Source: a bacterium
Lineage (GTDB): Bacteria; Ratteibacteria; UBA8468; B48-G9; JAFGKM01
Direction of reading: 5' to 3'
Length of the DNA stretch: 13,506 nt
Assembly: GCA_026416755.1 (NCBI GenBank)
Contig: JAOAEP010000112.1
Coordinates: forward strand, 1 to 13,506
Shown: piece by piece, positions 1 to 7,636 of the stretch
How the letters are laid out: each line of letters opens with the position of its first letter
Position numbering within the stretch: position 1 is the first letter of the stretch
The notes under the pieces: model-generated
Told to the model about the DNA's origin: nothing
Seen by the model: only the letters and a program-made list of their open reading frames with translations
Database searches by the model: none
Translations under genes and position numbers: made by a program

Positions 1-3
1 TTT

Positions 4-26
4 TAAATAGAAATGATTTCTATTTA
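4..26. promoter_or_regulatory. Palindromic operator candidate for the Fur-family regulator
   Basis: The arms TAAATAGAAAT (4-14) and ATTTCTATTTA (16-26) are perfect reverse complements around a single G at 15. The core reads as 7-1-7 (TAGAAAT-G-ATTTCTA), the same geometry as known Fur, PerR and Zur boxes, which are 7-1-7 inverted repeats ending AAT-N-ATT. It sits directly at the start of a Fur-family gene, which fits autoregulation. The upstream promoter lies outside the window, so its position relative to -10/-35 cannot be judged. Confidence 0.65.
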
Positions 27-30
27 TGAT

Positions 31-459
31 ATGGAATATAAAGAATTATTAAAAAAGAATAAGTTAAAAATAACTCCTAAAAGAATGGCTATAATTAATT
101 ATTTTCTCCAAAATAATAAGTATTTCACCCCTTATGATGTATGGACACATTTGAAAAAAAAATTTATAAAATTAGGATTACCTACGATTTACAGAAACCT
201 TGAAGAATTTGAAAGGATTGGAATTTTAACAAAAGTTGAAGGTAAAGAAAATAGATACTATTATGGAATATGTAAGATGAAAAAAGGAAAACACCATCAT
301 CATATAATTTGTACTTTATGTCATGAAATAAAAGATTTTGATATATGTGACTTTGATAAATTAAAGGAACAAATAGAAGCAAAGACCGGTTTTGAAATTA
401 CAGAACATAGGTTTTTTTTAAAAGGAGTTTGTAAAAATTGTAAAAAAATGGAGGTATAA
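31..459 (+). CDS. Fur-family metal-responsive transcriptional regulator
   Basis: This is a metal-dependent DNA-binding repressor of the Fur/PerR/Zur superfamily. Numbered from the upstream ATG at 13, the winged helix spans about residues 10-85, with KITPKR at 19-24 and the recognition helix GLPTIYRNLEEF at 55-66. A His run HHHH (94-97) leads into C100-x2-C103, and C140-x2-C143 completes the four-Cys structural zinc site; H132 lies in the usual sensor region. I prefer the ATG at 31 over the in-frame ATG at 13. It gives the usual short N-terminus before TPKR, and the ATG at 13 lies in the centre of the operator-like palindrome. Neither start has a clear Shine-Dalgarno. A histidine-rich membrane protein starts one base after the stop. 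Family is very secure; whether it senses iron, zinc, manganese or peroxide cannot be told, so no symbol is given. Confidence 0.93.
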   Translation: MEYKELLKKNKLKITPKRMAIINYFLQNNKYFTPYDVWTHLKKKFIKLGLPTIYRNLEEFERIGILTKVEGKENRYYYGICKMKKGKHHHHIICTLCHEIKDFDICDFDKLKEQIEAKTGFEITEHRFFLKGVCKNCKKMEV

Positions 460-460
460 A

Positions 461-1120
461 ATGAGAAAAATTAAATTTATTGGAGATTCTCTGGCACATC
501 ATCTACCCTTTTCTGTTTTATCTGTTACTATTGGCATTATTTTTGCTGGAATTTTAACTTTTTTCACAGAAATAATTGAAATTGTTGAGCCATCTGAATA
601 TTTTAGAGAAATTTTCCATCTTTTTCATCCAACTCATATGTTATTTTCTGCTCTTGCAACAACTGCAATGTTTTGGAAATATGAAAGAAGATTTTTTAAA
701 GCATTCATTGTGGGAATTGTTGGATCCGCAGGAATATGTGGAATAAGTGATATTTTTATGCCATTTTTTTCAGGATTTCTCCTTGGAGCAAAAATGGAAC
801 TTCATATTTGTATTATCCACCATCCTGAAATGGTCCTACCATTTTTATTTTTAGGTGTATTTATGGGATATGTTGCTCCAGAAACACTTGAAAAAACAGA
901 AGGAGTTATTTTTTCACATTCTTTACATGTTTTCGTAAGTTCTGTCGCTTCAATCTTTTATCTTATAAGTTTTGGATTTTTTGATTGGATACATAAAGTT
1001 GGGGCTGTTTTAATTTACATGGTTCTTTCAGTTATTATTCCTTGTTGTACAAGTGATATTATTTTCCCCTTACTTTTTATATCTAAGAAAGAAATAATTA
1101 AAGAAAATCATTTCCATTAA
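461..1120 (+). CDS. Histidine-rich polytopic membrane protein, candidate metal transporter
   Basis: I do not recognise a named family. It has 219 residues and about five or six hydrophobic segments (approximately 15-35, 58-72, 79-100, 123-139, 153-173, 180-207). His residues cluster at membrane edges: H13 H14, H53 H56 H59, H115, H120 H121, H153 H156, H178, and a C-terminal NHFH. Two similar motifs, GISDIFMPF (94-102) and CTSDIIFPL (196-204), each follow a His-led helix (from H59 and H156), which suggests an internal duplication. Cys at 92, 117, 195 and 196 add possible metal ligands. It starts one base after the Fur-type regulator with a strong GGAGGT at 450-455, so the two are surely co-transcribed. 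Metal transport or sensing is inferred from this linkage and the ligand-rich membrane segments. The 3' end is only 4 bases from a convergent gene and has no visible terminator. Confidence 0.8.
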   Translation: MRKIKFIGDSLAHHLPFSVLSVTIGIIFAGILTFFTEIIEIVEPSEYFREIFHLFHPTHMLFSALATTAMFWKYERRFFKAFIVGIVGSAGICGISDIFMPFFSGFLLGAKMELHICIIHHPEMVLPFLFLGVFMGYVAPETLEKTEGVIFSHSLHVFVSSVASIFYLISFGFFDWIHKVGAVLIYMVLSVIIPCCTSDIIFPLLFISKKEIIKENHFH

Positions 1121-1124
1121 AAAT

Positions 1125-2945
1125 TTATTTCCATTCTATAGAAAATGTAAAAATATTTTTCCCTTCTGCTGAAACAATAAATTTACCATCTGGAAGAGAA
1201 GAAAGAAAGGATATCCTTGATTTTAAATCATATCTCCATAAACTCTTTTTGTCATTGGCTAAGAAAAATAAATAATTTCCCTTTTTCCCTGAGAGTAAAT
1301 CAAGTATTTCAAAAGAAAAAATATTAAAGTTTATTTCTTCATCACTTTTAAAATTTTTAATTTCATTTCCATTTAAATCATATAAATAGATCATCCCATT
1401 GATAGTTTCAACACATATATAGTTTTCACTACTTAAAATGTTTATTACTCTTCCACTTATATTTTTATTCCATTTTAAATTTCCATCATCCTTATAACAA
1501 TATAAATTCCCATTTTCCGTCCCAATAAAAACTAAACTTCCATCTTTTTTTATATTTATAAATGAAATAAAATCAGATAAAATTGTTTCCCAAAAAATTT
1601 CTCCTTGCCTATCAATGTAATAAATTTTCTTATCAATACCTACTGCTAAAAATTTACCCTCTTCTGCTATATCTATACCTCTTCCCAAATTCCCAGTTTT
1701 TTTAGTCCATAATATCTTCCCTTTACTTGAAAGGAAATATAAAATTCCTTCAAGAGTGAAAAAAGCAATATAAGAACCATCAGGAGAAATAGAAACTTTA
1801 ACGATTTTCTCTGGCATCTTTAAAGTTCTTAACAAATTCCCTTTCTCATTTAAAAGATACAAAGTTCCAGAATCACAACCAACTAAAATTTTTTTATTGT
1901 CAGTAGATGTTTTTAAGTCGTTTATTAAGTCATCTGTTTCAAAACTCCAAATAAATTTTGTTTCTGGTAAAAATAGTGAAGGAGGGATCTCAAGTCCTTG
2001 AAAATTCTCTTTAAACCTTTTTAATAAGTTTGGAATATATCTCATATCATCTGTTTTATACTCATAGTGCTCAAACCATTTTTTCTTATTAATTGAAAAA
2101 ACATCTACATTAAAAATATAGGTATTAGTTATTTTAGCAAGTGAGGGTTTCAAAACATAATCAGCATTTAAAATTTTCCCTACTATTGAAAGTTCATCAT
2201 CCTCTATTTCTTTTTCAAAAAAATTCTGTTCATTTAAAACTTTCAAAAAATCATTTCTTGGAATTATAATAATATTTTTTATGTTATTAACTTCATTTAT
2301 AAAAAGGTCTAAAAAATCTCTTTGAATAAAAGATGGGATATCAATAAATACAGGACTCAAAATAATTACTAAATTTTTTTTTGTCAAGAGATTTATATTT
2401 TTTATTTTTTTTTCAATTAAGTTTAATGAATAATCTTTACCCCAGTAGTTTTTATTTTCAATGAATTTTGAAATTTCAGAATATAAATTAATTGCTTGAT
2501 TATACATCCCTTCTTTTTCATATATTTGTGCAAGGAGTATATAATAATCTGCATCAGGGATTATACTTTTATTCAAATATGCTTCAAAATATTTAATACA
2601 TTCTTTTATATACCCAATTTCTAAACAAAAATCTCCTATTATTCTATATAAAAAAGCAGTTGGAGAGGCATATTTCAAATATTTCAAACTTTCTTTATCC
2701 ATTGGCCACCCAAAAGGCCAATTTGAAGGAGTAAATGGTTCACATTTTTCTGTCTTTTCTTTAGCCATATTTAAGTACATATCTGCATATTTAATATTCC
2801 CCTTATTAGAATAATAATTTGCTTTTTCTACATATTTCCACACTTCTTTTGAAAAAACAACTGAAAGATATTTATTTTTATCAAACCAGTTTGCTCCAAA
2901 ACATCTAAAAATAAAAATAAATAAAAGAAATAATCCTTTTCTCAT
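1125..2945 (-). CDS. Exported TPR / LpoB-like / beta-propeller protein
   Basis: This 606-residue protein is uncharacterised. Residues 1-18 form a signal peptide (MRK, hydrophobic run, likely cut after CFGA); Cys15 is not in a convincing lipobox. Helical TPR-like repeats follow at about 36-66 and 98-161. Residues 190-318 resemble the alpha/beta domain of CsgG, LpoB or TolB-N proteins: a first strand NLVIILSPVF, then IIIIPRNDFLKVL, then IVGKILNADYVLKPSL, then a strand pair ending in KKWFEHYEYK. From 330 to the end are PQQ/WD-like propeller blades with recurring G-x-LY/YF/IYY-x-x-x-x-G units at about 360, 400, 440, 480 and 518. The start is supported by AAGGAG at 2951-2956, five bases upstream, and by an ATGA overlap with the preceding HEAT gene. 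It is last in the murG operon. A periplasmic scaffold or envelope assembly role is inference. Confidence 0.85.
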   Translation of the reverse strand: MRKGLFLLFIFIFRCFGANWFDKNKYLSVVFSKEVWKYVEKANYYSNKGNIKYADMYLNMAKEKTEKCEPFTPSNWPFGWPMDKESLKYLKYASPTAFLYRIIGDFCLEIGYIKECIKYFEAYLNKSIIPDADYYILLAQIYEKEGMYNQAINLYSEISKFIENKNYWGKDYSLNLIEKKIKNINLLTKKNLVIILSPVFIDIPSFIQRDFLDLFINEVNNIKNIIIIPRNDFLKVLNEQNFFEKEIEDDELSIVGKILNADYVLKPSLAKITNTYIFNVDVFSINKKKWFEHYEYKTDDMRYIPNLLKRFKENFQGLEIPPSLFLPETKFIWSFETDDLINDLKTSTDNKKILVGCDSGTLYLLNEKGNLLRTLKMPEKIVKVSISPDGSYIAFFTLEGILYFLSSKGKILWTKKTGNLGRGIDIAEEGKFLAVGIDKKIYYIDRQGEIFWETILSDFISFINIKKDGSLVFIGTENGNLYCYKDDGNLKWNKNISGRVINILSSENYICVETINGMIYLYDLNGNEIKNFKSDEEINFNIFSFEILDLLSGKKGNYLFFLANDKKSLWRYDLKSRISFLSSLPDGKFIVSAEGKNIFTFSIEWK

Positions 2946-5593
2946 AATTTCTCCTTAAAAATTATTAAACCAAATTGTTCAGGAATATCTATCCTTCCTG
3001 TCCATGTAGATATTGCATAATTATTAATCTCTCTCTGAAAATTTATACCCCATTTAGTTCCTTCTTTTATCTCTTCAATTTTCAAATCTTTTATTGGTAT
3101 TGCTATTTCTGCAATCCATTTTTGAACTTTTCCTGGAGAAGAAATACTTGTATCTATTTTCCAACTTGAATCCCAAAATCTATCAGTATCACCTTCCTTA
3201 TAAAATTTCCATACATAACTATATTTTAGATATTTTGCATCTGAAGAAAGGGGGAAGACAAATTTAAGAGGATGAAATACAAATTGATACCATTCATTTA
3301 AAGAATTTTTTGGATTTAAAGAAATAGTCAGAAAATCTCTTGTCTCATAGTTTATTACATTATTAGGAGGACTATCAGATACAATTAAAAAATAAATATT
3401 TTCATTATCATATACACTTAGAATTTTAGTTTGGAAATCAATAAGTACTTTTTCATCTTCTATGACTATAAAATTCCCTGTGGATTCCACCAATTTCCAT
3501 ATTCCCTCGTCATCTTTACCATCAATTTCAATTGGTACATCAGTTCTATAAGAATACATTATTTTAGGTCTAACCTCCTGAATTCCTAATTTACTTCTTT
3601 GAATTTCTTCTCTAAGAAAAGGTATCTTATTTTTTAAAATCAAAGGGATTTTAGGATCTTTAAGATAAATATTTGCCAGTGTTCTTAGTGGTTCAACATT
3701 AGTTTCCGATAATCTAACAAGAACTTCAAATCCTGTTGAATTTCCCATTCTTGCAAGTCCCCATGCCGAAATAATTTTTATATCTAATTCACCTTTTTGA
3801 AGTTTTTCAAGAAGGATAGAAGAATATGCCATTTTATTGAGATGAACAAGCGATTCTATAGCAATCTTCTGATAATAAACATCTTCATTGTCAATATTTT
3901 TCAAAATTATTTTTATTCCATCTTCCCTTCCCATTTTAGCAAGAGCATTAGCACATATAATTTGATATTCAGGATCAAAATGAGTTAATCCTTGTTTTAA
4001 AATATTTATTGAATTCCTATCCTTCATTTCTCCTAAAACAATAGCACATAGTTTTTTTAATTCTACATCTGCCTCTTTTATCAATTCTCTTACATTTTTT
4101 GAAAATAATTTTTGAACGTCTACCTGTAAAATAGAAACTGCTTTTTCTCTTATTTCGGGGTATTTACTGTAAAACATTTTTATTAACAATCTATTTAATC
4201 CTTTGCTTCCGACAAAATTTTCAACTTTCCTAATAACAAAATTTCTATCCTTTTCATTAATACTATTTAGTTTGATAATAAGTTCATCAATAATTTCATT
4301 TAGATATCTTAAACTACATTTTCTTATTCTTAAATCAGGATCGGTTTTTTCCATATAGACAAGATTTTTGATATAATAATCATCAAACCTATCAAGGTAA
4401 TAATATGCCTCAATAGAAGTATATCTAATTTCTTTATCTGAACTTCTCAAATATCTTCTTAATATATCCTTTGCCTTTTCTAAATCAATTTTCCCAATTT
4501 TCCCAAGTTCTATTATACTTATTTTTTTTGTCTCTATATCTGTTTCTTTATCCCCAATAAATCTTTCAAGAATAGGGATTAATATAGGTTCATTCAATTT
4601 TTCAATTATATTTATTGCCGCTTCTCTTACATTTAAAGATTTATCTCCTAGACATTTTATTATCTCGGGATAAGAAACAGGATTTTTAAATTTTTCAAGT
4701 GCCCATAAAGAATATAATCTAACACTTTCATTTTCATCACTTAACCCTTTTATTAATCCTTCTATCCCTTCTTCACCTTTTAACCTTACTATTGTTTTTA
4801 TTGCTTCAATCTTTATTTTTACAGATGGTTCATTTAAAAGCCCTTCAATTTCTTCTATATTTGTTGTTTTAAATTTTTCAAGAGCCCAAAGCGATTTGAT
4901 TTTTACTTCATCACTTTTATCACCAAGTAATTTAATAAGGTAAGGAACACATCTTTTATCATTAGCACTTTCAAATATTGAAATTGTAAGTAATTTTATT
5001 TGTTCATCTTCCTCAAAACAATCAAAAAGCGGCTTTAATTGATTATCATTTAATGACTTGAAATTAAATCTTGTAATATTTTTCCACATTAAATTTTTTA
5101 AAGCAATTAATAGTCCTTTTTTTACTTCATTATTCTGGTCCTTTAGATGAGATAAAATCGGGAAAATAGAATTTTCATTTCCATATTTTCCAAGCCCGAT
5201 AGATGCATAATATCTAACCTGCCAGTAAGGATCATCAAGACAAGACACTAAGGAGTCCAAAATGTCTCCCTCTCCAAATTTAACAAGACCTTTAATCCCA
5301 TATAATCTAACTTGCCAGTAGTTATCTTCAAGACATTTTTTATAATAATCTACACAGGTAGAATCTCCTATTTCAAAAAGAGTATAAGCAGATAAACTTC
5401 TCACTTCTTTATCTTCGTCTTCAAGGAAAGAAGCAATATCTTTTAAATATGTTTTATCTTTACTGTTGAGAACTTTTTTAATAAACTCTATTTTTTGAGA
5501 TTTAATTCCAAAAATTAAAGTTTTGTTTTCACTAAATAAAGTTAGACCAAATAAAATAAAGACTATCCCTTTAAAAAAATTATTTTTCCTCAT
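2942..5593 (-). CDS. Exported HEAT-repeat protein with C-terminal CBM9-like domain
   Basis: This 883-residue protein has an N-terminal signal peptide (about 1-21, MRKNNFF plus a hydrophobic run to LTLFS). A long alpha-solenoid of HEAT/PBS-lyase-type repeats follows at about 46-640, with typical D-x-x-x-x-VR-x-x-(A/S)-x-x-A-L-x-x-(L/F)-G spacing. Some repeats are nearly identical, for example NYWQVRLYG (91-99) and PYWQVRYYA (122-130), and SLWALEKFK twice (234-242, 295-303). Residues 684-880 look like a family 9 carbohydrate-binding-like beta domain: VPIEIDGKDDEGIW, YDNENIYFLI, W-x-AEIAIPIKDL, WGINFQRE. The start overlaps nnrE by 14 bases and has no Shine-Dalgarno, so coupling is likely; the stop overlaps the next gene as ATGA. 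HEAT solenoids bind proteins and CBM9-like domains bind glycans, so an extracytoplasmic glycan- or envelope-binding scaffold is inferred. Confidence 0.88.
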   Translation of the reverse strand: MRKNNFFKGIVFILFGLTLFSENKTLIFGIKSQKIEFIKKVLNSKDKTYLKDIASFLEDEDKEVRSLSAYTLFEIGDSTCVDYYKKCLEDNYWQVRLYGIKGLVKFGEGDILDSLVSCLDDPYWQVRYYASIGLGKYGNENSIFPILSHLKDQNNEVKKGLLIALKNLMWKNITRFNFKSLNDNQLKPLFDCFEEDEQIKLLTISIFESANDKRCVPYLIKLLGDKSDEVKIKSLWALEKFKTTNIEEIEGLLNEPSVKIKIEAIKTIVRLKGEEGIEGLIKGLSDENESVRLYSLWALEKFKNPVSYPEIIKCLGDKSLNVREAAINIIEKLNEPILIPILERFIGDKETDIETKKISIIELGKIGKIDLEKAKDILRRYLRSSDKEIRYTSIEAYYYLDRFDDYYIKNLVYMEKTDPDLRIRKCSLRYLNEIIDELIIKLNSINEKDRNFVIRKVENFVGSKGLNRLLIKMFYSKYPEIREKAVSILQVDVQKLFSKNVRELIKEADVELKKLCAIVLGEMKDRNSINILKQGLTHFDPEYQIICANALAKMGREDGIKIILKNIDNEDVYYQKIAIESLVHLNKMAYSSILLEKLQKGELDIKIISAWGLARMGNSTGFEVLVRLSETNVEPLRTLANIYLKDPKIPLILKNKIPFLREEIQRSKLGIQEVRPKIMYSYRTDVPIEIDGKDDEGIWKLVESTGNFIVIEDEKVLIDFQTKILSVYDNENIYFLIVSDSPPNNVINYETRDFLTISLNPKNSLNEWYQFVFHPLKFVFPLSSDAKYLKYSYVWKFYKEGDTDRFWDSSWKIDTSISSPGKVQKWIAEIAIPIKDLKIEEIKEGTKWGINFQREINNYAISTWTGRIDIPEQFGLIIFKEKL

Positions 5594-6248
5594 AATAATA
5601 TTTTGGGAAACCTATATCCAAAACCTTTACCTTTCCAACACATTTTGGACCTTCACCTATAAAGAAACCCCTTTTTAAAAAACCCATGCTCAATGTTAAA
5701 TTACTTTTAATACAAACACCATGAATTTCTCCTGTATCGGCATCAAGACCCGAAGGAATATCTATAGAGATCTTAAAACATTTCTTTTTATTTATAAATC
5801 CAATAATCTCTTTCATCTCACCTTCTATTTTACCTTTTATTCCAATCCCTAAAAGTGCATCTATTATTATATCTTTTTCTTTTATAACAATTTCATTTAA
5901 TTTTAAAACATTTACACTTGTTATGTCAACTTTTAATTTTCTTAATATTTCAAAGTTTATTAAAGATATCTCTGTAAATTCTTCTATCATACCAAAATAA
6001 AAAACCTTAATGTTTGCTCCATTATTAAATAAATATCTTGCAAGAACAAATCCATCTCCACCATTATTACCTTTACCGCAAAAGATAAAAAATCTTCTTT
6101 CTTTTATATTTCTCAATTCCTTTTTTATTGCATAAAATGACTCTCTACCTGCATTTTCCATAAGAATTAAGTTTTTAATTCCAAACTTCTCTATCGTCTC
6201 CTTTTCTATTTTTAATATTTCTTCCTTTGAAAATATAATTTTTTTCAT
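5580..6248 (-). CDS. nnrE: NAD(P)H-hydrate epimerase (YjeF N-terminal domain, stand-alone)
   Basis: The enzyme epimerises R- and S-forms of NAD(P)H hydrate, the first step in repairing this damaged cofactor. Recognisable YjeF_N motifs appear in order: MENAGR (30-35), CGKGNNGGDGF (57-67), DALLGIGIKG (130-139), the catalytic-site strand DIPSGLDADTG (163-173) and MGFLKRG (188-194). At 222 residues it is the epimerase domain alone. In many bacteria this domain is fused to the ATP/ADP-dependent dehydratase NnrD, which is absent here and presumably encoded elsewhere. The start shares one base with the murC stop (TAATG) and has AAGGA at 6256-6260 at good spacing. Placement between murC and envelope genes suggests shared transcription rather than shared function. 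Confidence in the family is high. Confidence 0.94.
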   Translation of the reverse strand: MKKIIFSKEEILKIEKETIEKFGIKNLILMENAGRESFYAIKKELRNIKERRFFIFCGKGNNGGDGFVLARYLFNNGANIKVFYFGMIEEFTEISLINFEILRKLKVDITSVNVLKLNEIVIKEKDIIIDALLGIGIKGKIEGEMKEIIGFINKKKCFKISIDIPSGLDADTGEIHGVCIKSNLTLSMGFLKRGFFIGEGPKCVGKVKVLDIGFPKYYYEEK

Positions 6249-7636
6249 TAAGAAATCCTTTTTAAAAATTCTTTTGCTACTTTATCTACTGGTCCAGCTC
6301 CAATCGTCAATATTATGTCTCCTTTCTTTTTAATTTCAAAGAGATATTCAACTATCTCTTTAAATGTGGGAAGGTAAATTGCTTCATTACCGTTTTTCCT
6401 TATTTTTTCCACAAGAATTTCTGCATTTATAAGTTTTTTTTCAATTAAAGAATCTCGTACAAAATAAATATCAGGAACTACTACTTTATCAGCCAGTGAA
6501 AAAGAATGAGCAAAATCTTTTAAGAGAAATCTTGTTCTACTATATTGATGTGGTTGAAAAACAACAATCAATCTTCTATTTGGGAATATTTCTCTTATAC
6601 TTTTTAGAGTCGATCTTATTTCCGTAGGATGATGGCCATAATCATCTATAACAGTTATACCATTTTTTTCACTTAAAATTTCACATCTTCTATGAACACC
6701 TTTAAAACTTTCAATTCCTCTTTTAATTTCTTTCCACAAAAATCCAAAATAAATACCCACTCCTACAACTGCCATACAATTTAAAACATTATGTATCCCC
6801 CACAAATTTATCTTTATTTTACCAAGTTTTTTGCCATTAAAAAAACACTCAAATTCAGTTTTTCTCCCAGAAATATTTATATTTGTAGCGGTTATTGTTT
6901 GAGAATGGAATCCATAAGATAAATTTTTTATTTTCAATTTTTTAACAATATCTAAAGTATTTTTATCTTCACCGCAATAAATCAAAATACCATTTGATTT
7001 TATATTAGATATAAATTGAGAAAAGGCCTTTTTTATATCTCTAATATTTTTATAATAATCAAGATGGTCTTTTTCAATATTTGTTATAATAGATACCTCT
7101 GGATGGTAGTGTAAAAAAGATCTCTTATACTCACATCCCTCTACAATTAGAAAATCACTTTCTCCAACATCTGAATTACCAATATTTATAATTTCTCCAC
7201 CAATTAAAAAAGAAGGAGACAAATTTAATGTCTTAAAGAGATTTACTGTTAGAGCAGAAGTTGTTGTTTTTCCATGTGTCCCTGAAATAACAATTCCCCT
7301 CTTTTCTTCCATAATTTCTCCAACTGCCTCTGGATAACTTAAAATTGGGATATTTAATTCTTTCGATTTTTTATATTCTGGATTATCTGGAAGAATTGCT
7401 TGAGAATGAATAACAAGGTCAATATTGGGTTTTATATTTTCTTCTTTCTGTCCAATAATTATTTTTATCCCAATTTTTCTAAGTTTTTTTATTATTGGTG
7501 AATAATTATTATCTGAACCTGAAACATTTTTACCTAAATAAACTAAAATTTTTGCAAGACCACTTACTCCAATTCCACCTATTCCTATTAGATGAATTTT
7601 TTTTGCTTTTTTAATATATCCTTTTATTTCTTCCAT
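6248..7636 (-). CDS. murC: UDP-N-acetylmuramate--L-alanine ligase
   Basis: MurC adds L-alanine to UDP-MurNAc with ATP hydrolysis, the first amino acid step of the peptidoglycan stem peptide, in the cytoplasm. The 462-residue length is normal. The N-terminal Rossmann motif HLIGIGGIGVSGLA (15-28) binds the UDP-sugar. The ATP P-loop GTHGKTTT is at 119-126, followed by VEGCEYKRSFL (165-175), NIEKDHLDYY (186-195), HNVLN (282-286), and the MurC-type C-terminal motifs DDYGHHPTE (331-339) and FQPHQYSRT (360-368). The C-terminal GAGPV (446-450) replaces the common GAGD(I/V). The gene overlaps the end of murG by 26 bases and has no visible Shine-Dalgarno, so translation is probably coupled. The murG-murC order matches the classical dcw cluster, but flanking cell-division genes are missing here. 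Confidence 0.96.
   Translation of the reverse strand: MEEIKGYIKKAKKIHLIGIGGIGVSGLAKILVYLGKNVSGSDNNYSPIIKKLRKIGIKIIIGQKEENIKPNIDLVIHSQAILPDNPEYKKSKELNIPILSYPEAVGEIMEEKRGIVISGTHGKTTTSALTVNLFKTLNLSPSFLIGGEIINIGNSDVGESDFLIVEGCEYKRSFLHYHPEVSIITNIEKDHLDYYKNIRDIKKAFSQFISNIKSNGILIYCGEDKNTLDIVKKLKIKNLSYGFHSQTITATNINISGRKTEFECFFNGKKLGKIKINLWGIHNVLNCMAVVGVGIYFGFLWKEIKRGIESFKGVHRRCEILSEKNGITVIDDYGHHPTEIRSTLKSIREIFPNRRLIVVFQPHQYSRTRFLLKDFAHSFSLADKVVVPDIYFVRDSLIEKKLINAEILVEKIRKNGNEAIYLPTFKEIVEYLFEIKKKGDIILTIGAGPVDKVAKEFLKRIS

Noticed and set aside
182..382. Antisense open frame within the Fur-family gene
   Set aside because: It lies wholly inside a clear gene on the other strand, has no recognisable motif and no ribosome binding site.
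1110..1135. Direct repeat ATTTCCATT at 1110-1118 and 1127-1135 across the convergent stop codons
   Set aside because: Each copy is part of a coding end (FH and EWK codons), is only nine bases long, and AT-rich DNA makes chance likely.
2975..3169. Plus-strand open frame opposite the CBM9-like region
   Set aside because: Composition is that of a shadow frame (Cys/Tyr/Phe-rich), with no motif; the opposite strand encodes a coherent domain.
3797..3988. Plus-strand open frame opposite the HEAT repeats
   Set aside because: No recognisable motif; the coding signal is on the minus strand.
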